This document shows positions 10,972-19,108 of a stretch of 64,000 nt of DNA, piece by piece. The notes below the pieces were generated by a model, which was given only the letters and a program-made list of their open reading frames with translations, searched no databases and was not told the origin of the DNA. Position numbers and translations under genes: made by a program. The DNA comes from Halomonas sp. NO4. Lineage in GTDB: Bacteria > Pseudomonadota > Gammaproteobacteria > Pseudomonadales > Halomonadaceae. How positions within the stretch are numbered: the stretch's first letter is position 1; the number at the start of each line of letters is the position of its first letter. The stretch is taken from NCBI RefSeq assembly GCF_010994375.1, contig NZ_WHMA01000010.1, forward strand, positions 1 through 64,000. The letters are read 5' to 3'.

Positions 10972-11535
10972 TTAGGGAGCGGCCGCCAGGTATTCGTCCT
11001 TGAGCTTGACGTAGTTGGCGGCGGTGTAGGGGAAGAAGGCGCGCTCCTTCTCCTTCAAGGGGCGCAGCGCCTTGGCCGGGTTGCCGGCGTAGACATGGCC
11101 GCTCTCCAGGCGCTTGCCGGGCGTCACCACGGCGCCGGCGGCGATGATCACCTCGTCCTCCACCACGGCGCCGTCCATGACGATGGCGCCCATGCCCACC
11201 AGAATGCGGTTGCCCAGGGTGGCGCCGTGGAGGATCGCCTTGTGGCCGATGGTGACGTCGTCGCCCACGGTGAGCGGAAAGCCGTCGGGATTGAAGTCGC
11301 TGGCGTGGGTGATGTGCAGCACGCTGCCGTCCTGCACGCTGACTCGCGCGCCGATGCGGATGCGGTGCATATCGCCGCGGATCACCGCCATGGGCCACAC
11401 CGAGCAGTCATCACCCAGTTCCACGTCGCCCAGCACCACGCTGGCCGCATCCACATAGACTCGCTCCCCGAGCTGCGGGGTCATGCCGCGCCAGGGGCGC
11501 AGCGCCCCAGCGTAGGCGGTCGCTTGTTCGTTCAT
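10972..11535 (-). CDS. Gamma-carbonic anhydrase-like protein (YrdA family)
   Basis: This 187-residue left-handed beta-helix protein is built of hexapeptide repeats. The three zinc-ligand histidines are visible in SVLHITHA and TIGHKAILHG, as in gamma-carbonic anhydrase/YrdA proteins, which trimerise in the cytoplasm. Catalysis is not assured: many YrdA members have no measured activity. The ATG at 11535 is preferred because TGGAGA lies eight bases upstream, whereas a GTG four codons earlier has none. It is encoded downstream of the NSS transporter on the same strand, only 15 bases past the displaced end of that gene. Confidence 0.85.
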   Translation of the reverse strand: MNEQATAYAGALRPWRGMTPQLGERVYVDAASVVLGDVELGDDCSVWPMAVIRGDMHRIRIGARVSVQDGSVLHITHASDFNPDGFPLTVGDDVTIGHKAILHGATLGNRILVGMGAIVMDGAVVEDEVIIAAGAVVTPGKRLESGHVYAGNPAKALRPLKEKERAFFPYTAANYVKLKDEYLAAAP

Positions 11536-11550
11536 GGCTATCTCCACAGA

Positions 11551-11649
11551 TCAGATCAGGCCGGCCCCCAATACTACCAGCGTCAGCGGGATCGACACCC
11601 AGCGCATCACTGCCTGCCACAGCCGGAAGCCCGCACAGCCCCCGCCCCC
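11551..11649 (-). other. Displaced C-terminal tail of the NSS transporter (frameshift)
   Basis: After the C-rich runs at 11639-11649 the next reading frame encodes FRLWQAVMRWVSIPLTLVV and a short remainder before a stop at 11551. This is a hydrophobic helix like the last membrane segment of NSS/SLC6 proteins. One extra G (minus strand) in the G-rich stretch would join it in frame to the transporter. Either the gene carries a natural frameshift or the homopolymer was miscounted in the assembly. Confidence 0.6.
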
Positions 11650-12893
11650 AGCGCCTCGCGGGCGGTGTCGCGCGCCATCACCCAGGCGGCAAAGACCGCG
11701 ATCGCCAGCCCTCCCAGCGGCAGGAAGAACTCGGTGGGCACCGTGGTCACCAGGTCGAAGAAGGTCATCCCCGCCACCGGCTGCCACTCGGCCAGGGTCG
11801 AGAAGGAGAGCACGGAAAGCAGCCCCACCAGCCACACCGTCACCCCGGTGAGCGCCGCCGCCCGGCCGCGCCGGACGCCGAGCCCCTGCAAGGTGGCGAC
11901 CATGGGTTCGGCCAGATTGATCGACGAGGTCCAGGTGGCGAGCAGCAGCAACAGGAAGAAGAGCGACAGCCACAGCGCCCCCCAGGGCAGCTCGGCAAAG
12001 GCGATGGGCAAGGTGACGAACATCAGCCCCGGCCCCTCGGCGGGGTCCATGCCCTGGGTGAACACCACCGAGAAGATGGCGATGCCGGCCAGCAGCGCCA
12101 CGGTGACGTCGAGCGCCGCCACCGCGCCGGCGGCGCGTGGCAGGCTCTGGCGCTCGGGCATGTAGGCGCCGTAGGCCATCAGCGCGCATGCGCCCACCGC
12201 CAGGGTGAAGAAGGCGTGCCCCATGGCGTGCAGCACCACCAGCGGCGTGATGGCCGAGAAATCGGGCTGGAACAGCCAGGCCAGCGCCGGGCCGAAGCCC
12301 GCCGTGGTGGCGGCGAAGCCGGCCAGTAGCACCAGCAGCAGGTAGAGCAACGGCATCAAGAGGTTGTTGAGCTTTTCCAGCCCCTTGGCCACGCCGGCGG
12401 CCACCACCGTCATGGTGAGCAGCAGGAAGAGGGTGTGGTTGAAGGTCATGCGTCCCGGGTCGGCGAGAAAGGCATCGAAGCCGGCACCGATCTCCGCCGG
12501 GCTGGCGCCGACGAAGTCACCGTTGATCGCGCTCACCAGGAACTCGATGGACCAGCCGGAGACCACCGAGTAGAAGGAGAGGATGCAGAACACCGTGACC
12601 GCGCCGAACACCCCCAGCAACCGCCAGTGGTGGCTAGCGCCGGCCCGGGACGCCAGATGGCCGAGCGAGGCCATCGGCGAGCGACGCCCGGCGCGGCCGA
12701 TGAGGATCTCGGCCATCATCACCGGCAACCCCAGCAGCAGCACGAAGGCCACGTAGAGCACCAGGAAGGCGGCGCCACCGTTCTCCCCAGTGATATAGGG
12801 AAAGCGCCAGATGTTGCCCAGGCCCACGGCGGCCCCGGTCACCGCCAGAATGAAGGCGCGCCTTGTGCTCCAGCGCTCCAGGGTTGCCTGCAT
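11607..12893 (-). CDS. Sodium-dependent transporter, NSS/SLC6 family
   Basis: This 428-residue polytopic protein begins with the NSS signature: FILAVTGAAVGLGNIWRFPY in TM1, followed by NGGAAFLVLYVAF. The unwound TM1 glycine motif binds Na+ and the amino-acid-like substrate in LeuT relatives. About eleven hydrophobic segments are visible. The chain ends in an unlikely non-hydrophobic tail (ALGAGAVRASGCGRQ), whereas the adjacent frame supplies a plausible final helix, so the gene appears frameshifted near 11640. The start is the ATG at 12893 with GAGAGGGCG upstream. The substrate is probably an amino acid or tryptamine-like compound, not specified by the sequence. Confidence 0.85.
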   Translation of the reverse strand: MQATLERWSTRRAFILAVTGAAVGLGNIWRFPYITGENGGAAFLVLYVAFVLLLGLPVMMAEILIGRAGRRSPMASLGHLASRAGASHHWRLLGVFGAVTVFCILSFYSVVSGWSIEFLVSAINGDFVGASPAEIGAGFDAFLADPGRMTFNHTLFLLLTMTVVAAGVAKGLEKLNNLLMPLLYLLLVLLAGFAATTAGFGPALAWLFQPDFSAITPLVVLHAMGHAFFTLAVGACALMAYGAYMPERQSLPRAAGAVAALDVTVALLAGIAIFSVVFTQGMDPAEGPGLMFVTLPIAFAELPWGALWLSLFFLLLLLATWTSSINLAEPMVATLQGLGVRRGRAAALTGVTVWLVGLLSVLSFSTLAEWQPVAGMTFFDLVTTVPTEFFLPLGGLAIAVFAAWVMARDTAREALGAGAVRASGCGRQ

Positions 12894-12964
12894 GCCATCG
12901 CCCTCTCGATGTGAAGGCCGCAAAGCCTATCAGGCCGGTGCGGCGGCGCCCAACCTTTGTTGCC

Positions 12965-12993
12965 GTTGAAACGCGGCCTCGCTGCCCGCATCT
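12965..12993 (+). promoter_or_regulatory. Candidate sigma32 promoter for prlC
   Basis: GTTGAAA (12965-12971), a 14-bp spacer and CCGCATCT (12986-12993) match the RpoH pattern CTTGAAA-N13-15-CCCCATNT with one mismatch in each element. The element would start transcription about 45 bases before the prlC ATG. E. coli prlC/opdA is a heat-shock gene, which supports the reading. A sigma70 -10 in the same place is poor. Confidence 0.55.
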
Positions 12994-13047
12994 AAATGAA
13001 AGTCACGACTCTCCCCGAACCGTCCATTCACCGTCGCCGAGGTGCGC

Positions 13048-15099
13048 ATGACCCGCAACCCCCTGCTCGAGCCCCACGAGCTGCCCCCCTTCGAGGCCAT
13101 CCGGCCGGATCACGCGGTCCCCGCCATCGACACCCTGCTGGCGGAGAACCGTGCCGCCATCGACGACCTGGTGGCCCGCGCCGAGCGGGAGGCGCCCACT
13201 TGGGAGAGCCTGGCGGCCCCGCTGGAGGCGCTCAACGACCGCCTGTCGCGGGCCTGGTCGCCGGTCTCGCACCTCAACGGCACCATGAACAGTCCCGAGC
13301 TGCGCGAGGCCTACCAGGCGTGCCTGGGCAAGCTCTCCGACTACAGCACCTGGCTCGGCCAGCACGAGGGGCTGTTCCGCGCCTGGCAGGCCCTGAAGGA
13401 GGGGCCCGCCTGGGCCGAATTGGACGCGGCGCAGCGCCGTGCGGTGGACAACACCCTGCGCGACTTCCGCCTGGCCGGGGTCGACCTGCCCGCCGAGCAG
13501 AAGCGCCGCTACGGCGAGATCAAGGCGCGCCTCTCGGAACTGGCCAACACCTTCTCCAACCAGTTGCTCGACGCCACCCAGGCATGGCACAAGGACATCG
13601 ACAACGCCGGCCGCCTGGCCGGGCTGCCGGAAAGCGCCCTGGCCACGCTCGCCGCCAACGCCGAGGCCAAGGGGGTGAAGGGCTATCGCATCACCCTCGA
13701 TTTTCCCAGCTTCTACCCGGTGCTCACCTTCGCCGACGACCGCGAGCTGCGCCGCGAGGTCTACACCGCCTTCGTCACCCGCGCCTCCGACCAGGGCCCC
13801 AACGCCGGCGACTACGACAACGCCCCGATCATCGAGGAGACCCTGCGCCTGCGCCGCGAGCTCGCCGGCCTGCTGGGCTTTGCCAGCTATGCCGAGCTGT
13901 CGCTGCAGACCAAGATGGCCGAGTCGCCCGAGCAGGTGCGCGACTTCCTCGACGACCTGGCGCGCCGTGCCGTGCCCCAGGCGCGCGAGGAGTTCGCCGA
14001 CCTCGAGGCCTACGCCCGCGACGCCCTGGGCCTGACCGAGCTCGAGCCCTGGGACGTGGGCTACGCCAGCGAGAAACTGCGCGAGGCGCGCCACGCCATC
14101 TCCCAGGAGCAGTTGCGCCCCTACTTCCCCGCGCCGCAGGTGGTCGACGGCCTGTTCCGGGTGGTGGAGCGCCTCTACGGTGTCACCTTCGCGGAGGACG
14201 CGTCGGCGCCGCGCTACCATCCCGATGTGCGCTACTTCCGCATCCTGGAGGGCGGCGAGCCCATTGCCGGCTTCTACCTCGACCTCTATGCCCGCGAGGG
14301 CAAGCGCGGCGGCGCCTGGATGGACGAGTGCCGGGTGCGCCGTCGCGACGAGCGCGGCGCGCTGCAGCTGCCGGTGGCCTACCTCACCTGCAACTTCACC
14401 CGACCGGTGGGCAATCAGCCGGCCCTGCTGACCCACGACGAGGTCACCACGCTGTTCCACGAGTTCGGCCACGGCCTGCACCATATGCTCACCCGCCAGA
14501 CGATCGCCGATATCTCCGGCATCAACGGCGTGGCCTGGGACGCCGTGGAGCTGCCCAGTCAGTTCATGGAGAATTTCTGCTGGGAGCGCGAGGGGCTCGA
14601 CCTAATCGCCGGCCACGTCGACACCGGCGAGCCCCTGCCCGCCGAGATGCTCGAGAAGTTGCAGGCGGCCAAGAACTTCCAGTCGGCCATGGGCCTGGTG
14701 CGCCAGCTGGAATTCTCGCTGTTCGACCTGCGCCTGCACCACGAACTGGCCGCACCCTCGGCCGCCGAGGTCCAGGCACTGCTCGACGCGGTGCGCGACG
14801 CCGTCTCGGTGGTGCCGCGCGCGCCCTTCAACCGCTTCCAGAACGGCTTCGGCCATATCTTCGCCGGCGGCTACGCGGCGGGCTACTACAGCTACAAGTG
14901 GGCCGAGGTGCTCTCCGCCGACGCCTGGAGCGCTTTCGAGGAGGCGGGCATCTTCGATGCCGTGACCGGTCGGCGATTCCGCCGCGAGATTCTCGAGGCG
15001 GGCGGTGCGCGCGATGCCGCCGAGCTGTTCCGCGCCTTCCGCGGGCGCGAGCCCAGCGTCGAGCCGCTGCTGCGCCACAGCGGCATCCGCGCCGCCTGA
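13048..15099 (+). CDS. prlC: Oligopeptidase A (M3 metallopeptidase)
   Basis: This 683-residue zinc metallopeptidase of family M3 degrades short peptides in the cytoplasm, including cleaved signal peptides. The HExxH motif is in LFHEFGHGLHHML near residue 470, with the third ligand glutamate in GVAWDAVELPSQFMENF downstream. The length is normal for the family. The ATG at 13048 follows GAGGTG, and a GTG two codons earlier is less likely. The gene is divergent from the NSS transporter and followed by yheV, the prlC-like neighbour pair seen in several gammaproteobacteria. A heat-shock-like promoter lies upstream. Confidence 0.95.
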   Translation: MTRNPLLEPHELPPFEAIRPDHAVPAIDTLLAENRAAIDDLVARAEREAPTWESLAAPLEALNDRLSRAWSPVSHLNGTMNSPELREAYQACLGKLSDYSTWLGQHEGLFRAWQALKEGPAWAELDAAQRRAVDNTLRDFRLAGVDLPAEQKRRYGEIKARLSELANTFSNQLLDATQAWHKDIDNAGRLAGLPESALATLAANAEAKGVKGYRITLDFPSFYPVLTFADDRELRREVYTAFVTRASDQGPNAGDYDNAPIIEETLRLRRELAGLLGFASYAELSLQTKMAESPEQVRDFLDDLARRAVPQAREEFADLEAYARDALGLTELEPWDVGYASEKLREARHAISQEQLRPYFPAPQVVDGLFRVVERLYGVTFAEDASAPRYHPDVRYFRILEGGEPIAGFYLDLYAREGKRGGAWMDECRVRRRDERGALQLPVAYLTCNFTRPVGNQPALLTHDEVTTLFHEFGHGLHHMLTRQTIADISGINGVAWDAVELPSQFMENFCWEREGLDLIAGHVDTGEPLPAEMLEKLQAAKNFQSAMGLVRQLEFSLFDLRLHHELAAPSAAEVQALLDAVRDAVSVVPRAPFNRFQNGFGHIFAGGYAAGYYSYKWAEVLSADAWSAFEEAGIFDAVTGRRFRREILEAGGARDAAELFRAFRGREPSVEPLLRHSGIRAA

Positions 15100-15117
15100 C
15101 ACCCACCATCGACCACC

Positions 15118-15150
15118 GCCGCCGGGCAGTGTCTCGCCCGGCGGCCCTTC
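15118..15150 (+). terminator. Hairpin between prlC and yheV
   Basis: There are perfect 10-bp arms (GCCGCCGGGC / GCCCGGCGGC) with an 8-base loop, followed by CCTTC. The weak U-tract suggests partial termination or mRNA-end protection rather than a full terminator. The yheV ribosome-binding site (AGGGAGG) immediately follows. Confidence 0.5.
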
Positions 15151-15161
15151 AGGGAGGCCCC

Positions 15162-15407
15162 ATGGCCGTTCAGAAACGCTTCATCGCCGGTGCCATCTGC
15201 CCCCGCTGCGCAGCGATGGACCGCATCCGCGCCTGGGAACAGAACGGCGTGCGCTACCGTGACTGCGTCAATTGCGACTTCTTCGAGCAGCTGCCCATCG
15301 AAAACGACGCCCAGCCCGAACTCGAGACCCGGGTCAACCGCGACCGCGAGGAGCAGCGCCAGCAGGACTTCCAGCCCGTGCGCATCCTCGATCCCAAGGG
15401 TCGCTGA
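15162..15407 (+). CDS. yheV: YheV family putative zinc ribbon protein
   Basis: This small protein of 81 residues has a zinc-ribbon pattern CPRC (residues 14-17) and CVNC about 20 residues later, followed by a charged tail ending in PVRILDPKGR. It matches the YheV/DUF2387 family, whose members are metal-binding proteins of unknown role. AGGGAGG precedes the ATG. It follows prlC on the same strand, separated only by a hairpin. Confidence 0.88.
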   Translation: MAVQKRFIAGAICPRCAAMDRIRAWEQNGVRYRDCVNCDFFEQLPIENDAQPELETRVNRDREEQRQQDFQPVRILDPKGR

Positions 15408-15446
15408 GCGCGGCCCGCCAACCGGCCGTCCCCTGCCCGCCGCCAA

Positions 15447-15502
15447 CTGTGCGGATTCCCACACAGCTGCAACGGCGTTGCGTGCGGATATCCAGCCCGC
15501 AC
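15447..15502 (+). promoter_or_regulatory. Candidate activator sites (GTGCGGAT repeats)
   Basis: GTGCGGATTCC (15449-15459) and GTGCGGATATCC (15482-15493) repeat with a 33-bp period, three helical turns. The second forms an inverted repeat GTGCGG-N9-CCGCAC (15482-15502). The first is flanked by CTGTG/CACAG. They lie about 75-130 bp upstream of the sigma54 -24 element, the usual place for NtrC-family activator sites. I infer DctD or a related activator binds here. Confidence 0.45.
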
Positions 15503-15575
15503 GCCCTGCCCATGACTCGACTTTCGTCGAAATCAACTCCCATAACACGTTGTTTTTCTGATAAAAGAACCGACC

Positions 15576-15591
15576 TGGCAAACCCCTTGCT
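15576..15591 (+). promoter_or_regulatory. Sigma54 (RpoN) promoter for TAXI-TRAP
   Basis: TGGCAAACCCCTTGCT has the invariant GG at -24 and GC at -12 ten bases apart, and matches TGGCAYRNNNNTTGCW at all but one position. A T-run follows. It lies about 160 bases upstream of the TAXI start codon in an otherwise non-coding region. Confidence 0.75.
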
Positions 15592-15751
15592 TTTTCTCCT
15601 GTGGCACAACGCGCAACGTTGACAGGCCAAGGGCAGCCATGACGCACCTTTGCCATACTGCCTGACGACGTGCCTGTCGCCAGTCGGCCCGGCCGGCCCC
15701 GCGGGGCACGCCACGCCGACGCACAACCACAATCGCAACAGGAGAGACGCC

Positions 15752-16735
15752 ATGCGTATCACCATGACCCAGGTTCTCACCGGCACCCTGACCGGCGCCC
15801 TGCTGGTCGCCGGCACCGCCCAGGCAGACCGCGCCGACTGGCCGGAGAGCTTCACCGTAGGCACCGCCAGCCAGGGCGGCACCTACTTCGTCTACGGTTC
15901 CGGCTGGGCCAACCTGATCGCCGACGAGCTGGGCATTTCCGGCGGCGGCGAGGTCACCGGCGGCCCCAACCAGAACCTGGCCCTGGTGCACACCGGCGAC
16001 CTGGCCCTGGGCCTGACCACCATGGGCCCCGCCGCCGAGGCGCTGGCCGGCGAGAGCCCGCTGGCTCCCGGCGTGCCGATGGACAACGTCTGCGCGCTGT
16101 TCCCGATGTACGAGACGCCGTTCTCCATCACCACGCTGGCCGGCTCCGGCATCACCAGCATCTCCGAGATCCCGGATGGCGCCAGCATCGGCTTCGGTCC
16201 AGCAGCCTCCACTTCCGACACCTACTTCCCGCGCATCCTCGAGGAACTGGGCGTGAACTTCGAGCGCCGCAACGGCGGCTGGAACGACCTGGGCGGCCAG
16301 CTCCAGGACGGCCTGATCGACGTCATCGCCTTCGCCGCCGGCATCCCGGTTCCGGCCGTCAGCCAGCTCGAGGTGCAGACCGACGTGAACATCATCGAGT
16401 TCACCGAGGAGGAGCAGCAAACGGCCATCGAGAACTTCCCGGTTTCGCCCTTCCAGATCCCGGCCAGCACCTACGAGACTCTCGAGGAGGATGCTCGCGC
16501 GGTCTCCATGTGGAACTTCACCATCGCCGGCTGCGACCTGCCGGAGGATTTCATCTACGAAATCACCAAGCTGAGCATGGAGAACAACGACCGCATGCGT
16601 GACATCCACCGCAGCGCCGCAAACAGTGTTCCCGAGAACCTCGACAAGAACAACGTGCTGCCCTTCCACCCGGGCGCCGTGCGCTGGTACGAGGAGAACG
16701 GCTACGAGATCCCTGAAGAGCGCAAGTTGAACTGA
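15752..16735 (+). CDS. TAXI-type TRAP solute-binding protein
   Basis: This 327-residue periplasmic receptor has a signal peptide (MRITMTQVLTGTLTGALLVA, cleavage after AQA). It is followed by the TAXI-family start FTVGTASQGGTYFVYGSGWA and the segment EVTGGPNQNLALVHTGDLAL that lines the ligand pocket. It delivers a substrate to the fused membrane component encoded next. TAXI receptors have been linked to dicarboxylates, glutamate and related acids, so the ligand is not fixed. The ATG has CAGGAGAG upstream. The mature protein is rich in Asp/Glu, as expected in a halophile. Expression is probably sigma54-dependent. Confidence 0.92.
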   Translation: MRITMTQVLTGTLTGALLVAGTAQADRADWPESFTVGTASQGGTYFVYGSGWANLIADELGISGGGEVTGGPNQNLALVHTGDLALGLTTMGPAAEALAGESPLAPGVPMDNVCALFPMYETPFSITTLAGSGITSISEIPDGASIGFGPAASTSDTYFPRILEELGVNFERRNGGWNDLGGQLQDGLIDVIAFAAGIPVPAVSQLEVQTDVNIIEFTEEEQQTAIENFPVSPFQIPASTYETLEEDARAVSMWNFTIAGCDLPEDFIYEITKLSMENNDRMRDIHRSAANSVPENLDKNNVLPFHPGAVRWYEENGYEIPEERKLN

Positions 16736-16758
16736 GGCACGCCTCGCTTCCCGTGTGT

Positions 16759-16790
16759 CATGCCTCGTGCCGCCCCCGGTACGGGGCATG
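16759..16790 (+). other. Intercistronic stem-loop after the TAXI receptor gene
   Basis: The 14-bp arms (CATGCCTCGTGCCG / CGGTACGGGGCATG, two G-U pairs) close a CCCC loop. There is no T-tract, so it is more likely a 3'-end stabiliser or partial attenuator giving more receptor than permease mRNA. Confidence 0.6.
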
Positions 16791-16830
16791 ATTGGCATTC
16801 CACCGTCCCACACCCGAGGGTGACTTCACC

Positions 16831-19026
16831 ATGAGCCATACACCCGACACCCCGAATGGCCGCGATGACGAGGCCGCCGGCAGCGTCCCCGAGAGCGTTG
16901 CCGAGGGCGTCGACGAGGAGGTCGTCGAGTCGAACCGACGCCTCTATACGGGGTGGCAGCTGATCCTGTTCTCCATCCTGGCCATCGTCTACTCCTCCTT
17001 CCACCTGGTGTCGCTGAACGTCTACCCGATGGAGACCTGGTCGTTTCGCATCGTGCACATTGCCGGCGCCCTGGTGCTCGGCTACGGCCTCTATGCCGGT
17101 ACACGCTTTGCCGACGACGACCGCCAACGCTCGGCCACCTGGATGGCCTGGGCCAGCTATGCCATGCTGATTCCGGCGCTCTACGCCCTGGTCCAGGTGG
17201 TGTTCATGCAGGGCGAGATCAGCGGCGGTGCCATGCGCATCGAGCCCCACATCGAGGCGTGGCACTACGGCTATCCGCTGATCGTGGCCACCGTGGCCGG
17301 CATCCTGCTCTCCTGGGGATATCGCCAGGTGCGCCAGAAGCTCTCGCCGGCAGACCTGGTGCTGATGGTCTGCTCGCTGGCCGTGGCCGGCTACCTGCTG
17401 GTGATCTACAACACGCCGCTGCGCGCCTCCACCGGCACGCCCTTCGCCCCCATGGGCATCTCCTATGCCGCCATCGCCGGCTCGCTGCTGATCCTCGAGC
17501 TGACCCGACGCGTCGCGGGCCTCGCCCTGGTGGTGATCTCGGCCATCTTCCTGGTCTACGTCTTCGCCGGCCCCTACCTGCCCGGCTTTCTCGGCTATCC
17601 GGGCCTCTCGGTGGGCCGCTTCTTCAGCCAGGTCTACACCGATGCCGGCATTCTCGGGCCGACCACCGCGGTCTCCTCGACCTACATCATCCTGTTCATC
17701 ATCTTCGCCGCCTTCCTGCAGGCCTCCAAGGTGGGCGACTACTTCGTGAACTTCGCCTTCGCCGCCGCCGGCCGGGCGCGTGGCGGTCCCGCCAAGGTGG
17801 CGATCTTCGCCTCCGGCCTGATGGGCATGATCAACGGCACCAGCGCCGGCAACGTGGTCTCCACTGGCTCGCTGACCATTCCGCTGATGAAGAAGGTGGG
17901 CTATCCCGGTCGCAGTGCCGGCGCCATCGAGGCGGCCGCCTCCACCGGCGGGCAGATCATGCCGCCGATCATGGGCGCCGGCGCCTTCATCATGGCCGAG
18001 GTCACCGGCATCCCCTACACCGAGATCGCCGTGGCGGCGGTGATTCCGGCCATCCTCTACTTCGTGTCGATCTACTTCATGGTCGACCTGGAAGCGGCCC
18101 GCAAGGGCATGCGCGGCATGCGCCCGGAAGAGATCCCGCTCTTCTCCCGGCTGGTCAAGCAGGTCTACCTCTTCGCTCCCATCATCATCCTCATCGTCGC
18201 GTTGTTCATGGGCTACTCGGTGATCCGCGCCGGCACCCTGGCCACCGCCTCGGCCGCCGTGGTGAGCTGGATCTCGCCCCACAAGATGGGCATCCGCGCC
18301 ATCCTGCGCGCCCTGCAACTGGCCGGCAACATGTCGATCCAGATCATCGCTGTGTGCGCCTGTGCCGGCCTGATCGTCGGGGTGATCTCGCTGACCGGCG
18401 TCGGCGCGCGCTTCTCGTCGCTGCTGCTGGGCCTGGCCGGCGTCAGCCAACTGCTGGCGCTGTTCTTCGCCATGTGCATCTCGATTCTGCTCGGCATGGG
18501 CATGCCCACCACGGCCGCTTACGCGGTGGCCGCCTCGGTGGTCGCCCCAGGCCTGATCAATATCGGCATCCAGCCGCTGGTGGCGCACTTCTTCGTGTTC
18601 TACTTCGCGGTGGTCTCGGCGATCACCCCGCCGGTGGCGCTGGCCTCCTACGCGGCCGCGGGCATCTCCGGAGACAACGCCATGGGCACCTCGGTGGCCT
18701 CCTTCAAGGTGGGCCTGGCCGCCTTCATCGTGCCCTTCATGTTCTTCTACAGCCCGGCCATGCTGCTCGAAGGCTCCTGGCTGCAGATCCTGCGCGTGGG
18801 CGTGACCGCCACCCTGGGCATCGTGCTGCTTGCCTCCACCGTCCAGGCCTGGTACTTCGGCCCGGTCAAGGCGTGGATGCGCGTGGTGATGCTGGGCGGG
18901 GCGCTGTGCCTGATCTACGGCGGCATCTACACCGACATCGCCGGCCTGGCGATCGGCGGTTTGTTGTTCCTGATGCAGCGCGGTCGTCACGGCGGCGGCG
19001 CCAAGCCGGCCACCTCCTCGGGCTGA
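16831..19026 (+). CDS. TAXI-TRAP transporter fused permease (4TM-12TM)
   Basis: This 731-residue polytopic protein fuses the small and large TRAP membrane subunits. The N-terminal cytoplasmic tail is acidic. About four helices come first, then the large DctM-like domain with GLMGMINGTSAGNVVSTGSL, STGGQIMPPIMGAGAF and a second symmetric half with LGMGMPTTAAYAVAASVVAP and AITPPVALASYAAAGI. It should use a Na+ gradient to import the acid bound by the preceding receptor. The length is usual for fused TAXI permeases. It is followed by a clear terminator, so the operon has two genes. Confidence 0.93.
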   Translation: MSHTPDTPNGRDDEAAGSVPESVAEGVDEEVVESNRRLYTGWQLILFSILAIVYSSFHLVSLNVYPMETWSFRIVHIAGALVLGYGLYAGTRFADDDRQRSATWMAWASYAMLIPALYALVQVVFMQGEISGGAMRIEPHIEAWHYGYPLIVATVAGILLSWGYRQVRQKLSPADLVLMVCSLAVAGYLLVIYNTPLRASTGTPFAPMGISYAAIAGSLLILELTRRVAGLALVVISAIFLVYVFAGPYLPGFLGYPGLSVGRFFSQVYTDAGILGPTTAVSSTYIILFIIFAAFLQASKVGDYFVNFAFAAAGRARGGPAKVAIFASGLMGMINGTSAGNVVSTGSLTIPLMKKVGYPGRSAGAIEAAASTGGQIMPPIMGAGAFIMAEVTGIPYTEIAVAAVIPAILYFVSIYFMVDLEAARKGMRGMRPEEIPLFSRLVKQVYLFAPIIILIVALFMGYSVIRAGTLATASAAVVSWISPHKMGIRAILRALQLAGNMSIQIIAVCACAGLIVGVISLTGVGARFSSLLLGLAGVSQLLALFFAMCISILLGMGMPTTAAYAVAASVVAPGLINIGIQPLVAHFFVFYFAVVSAITPPVALASYAAAGISGDNAMGTSVASFKVGLAAFIVPFMFFYSPAMLLEGSWLQILRVGVTATLGIVLLASTVQAWYFGPVKAWMRVVMLGGALCLIYGGIYTDIAGLAIGGLLFLMQRGRHGGGAKPATSSG

Positions 19027-19052
19027 GCCGCTGGCTCGACCGCCCGATGCGC

Positions 19053-19083
19053 AAGGGCCTCGCCATTGGCGAGGCCCTTTTTC
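19053..19083 (+). terminator. Rho-independent terminator of the TAXI-TRAP operon
   Basis: Perfect 12-bp arms AAGGGCCTCGCC / GGCGAGGCCCTT close a 3-base loop and run into a short T-tract. It lies 26 bases past the permease stop and 26 bases before the end of convergent metF, so it may serve both transcripts. Confidence 0.9.
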
Positions 19084-19108
19084 GTGACGCCGCGTGGTGA
19101 CGATCGAG

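Larger units (their letters stand above)
15408..15751 (+). other. Regulatory leader of the TAXI-TRAP operon
   Basis: This 344-base stretch contains no gene. It holds two GTGCGGAT repeats with dyad symmetry (15447-15502), a small hairpin TCGAC-TTTC-GTCGA around 15517-15530, a sigma54-type promoter at 15576-15591, and a CA-rich untranslated leader ending in CAGGAGAG before the TAXI gene. The layout resembles a typical enhancer-dependent promoter. Confidence 0.6.

Noticed and set aside
16702..18990. Long antisense open frame of 762 residues opposite the TAXI permease
   Set aside because: His/Asp/Gln-rich composition with no domain, produced by the high-GC codon bias of the permease on the other strand.
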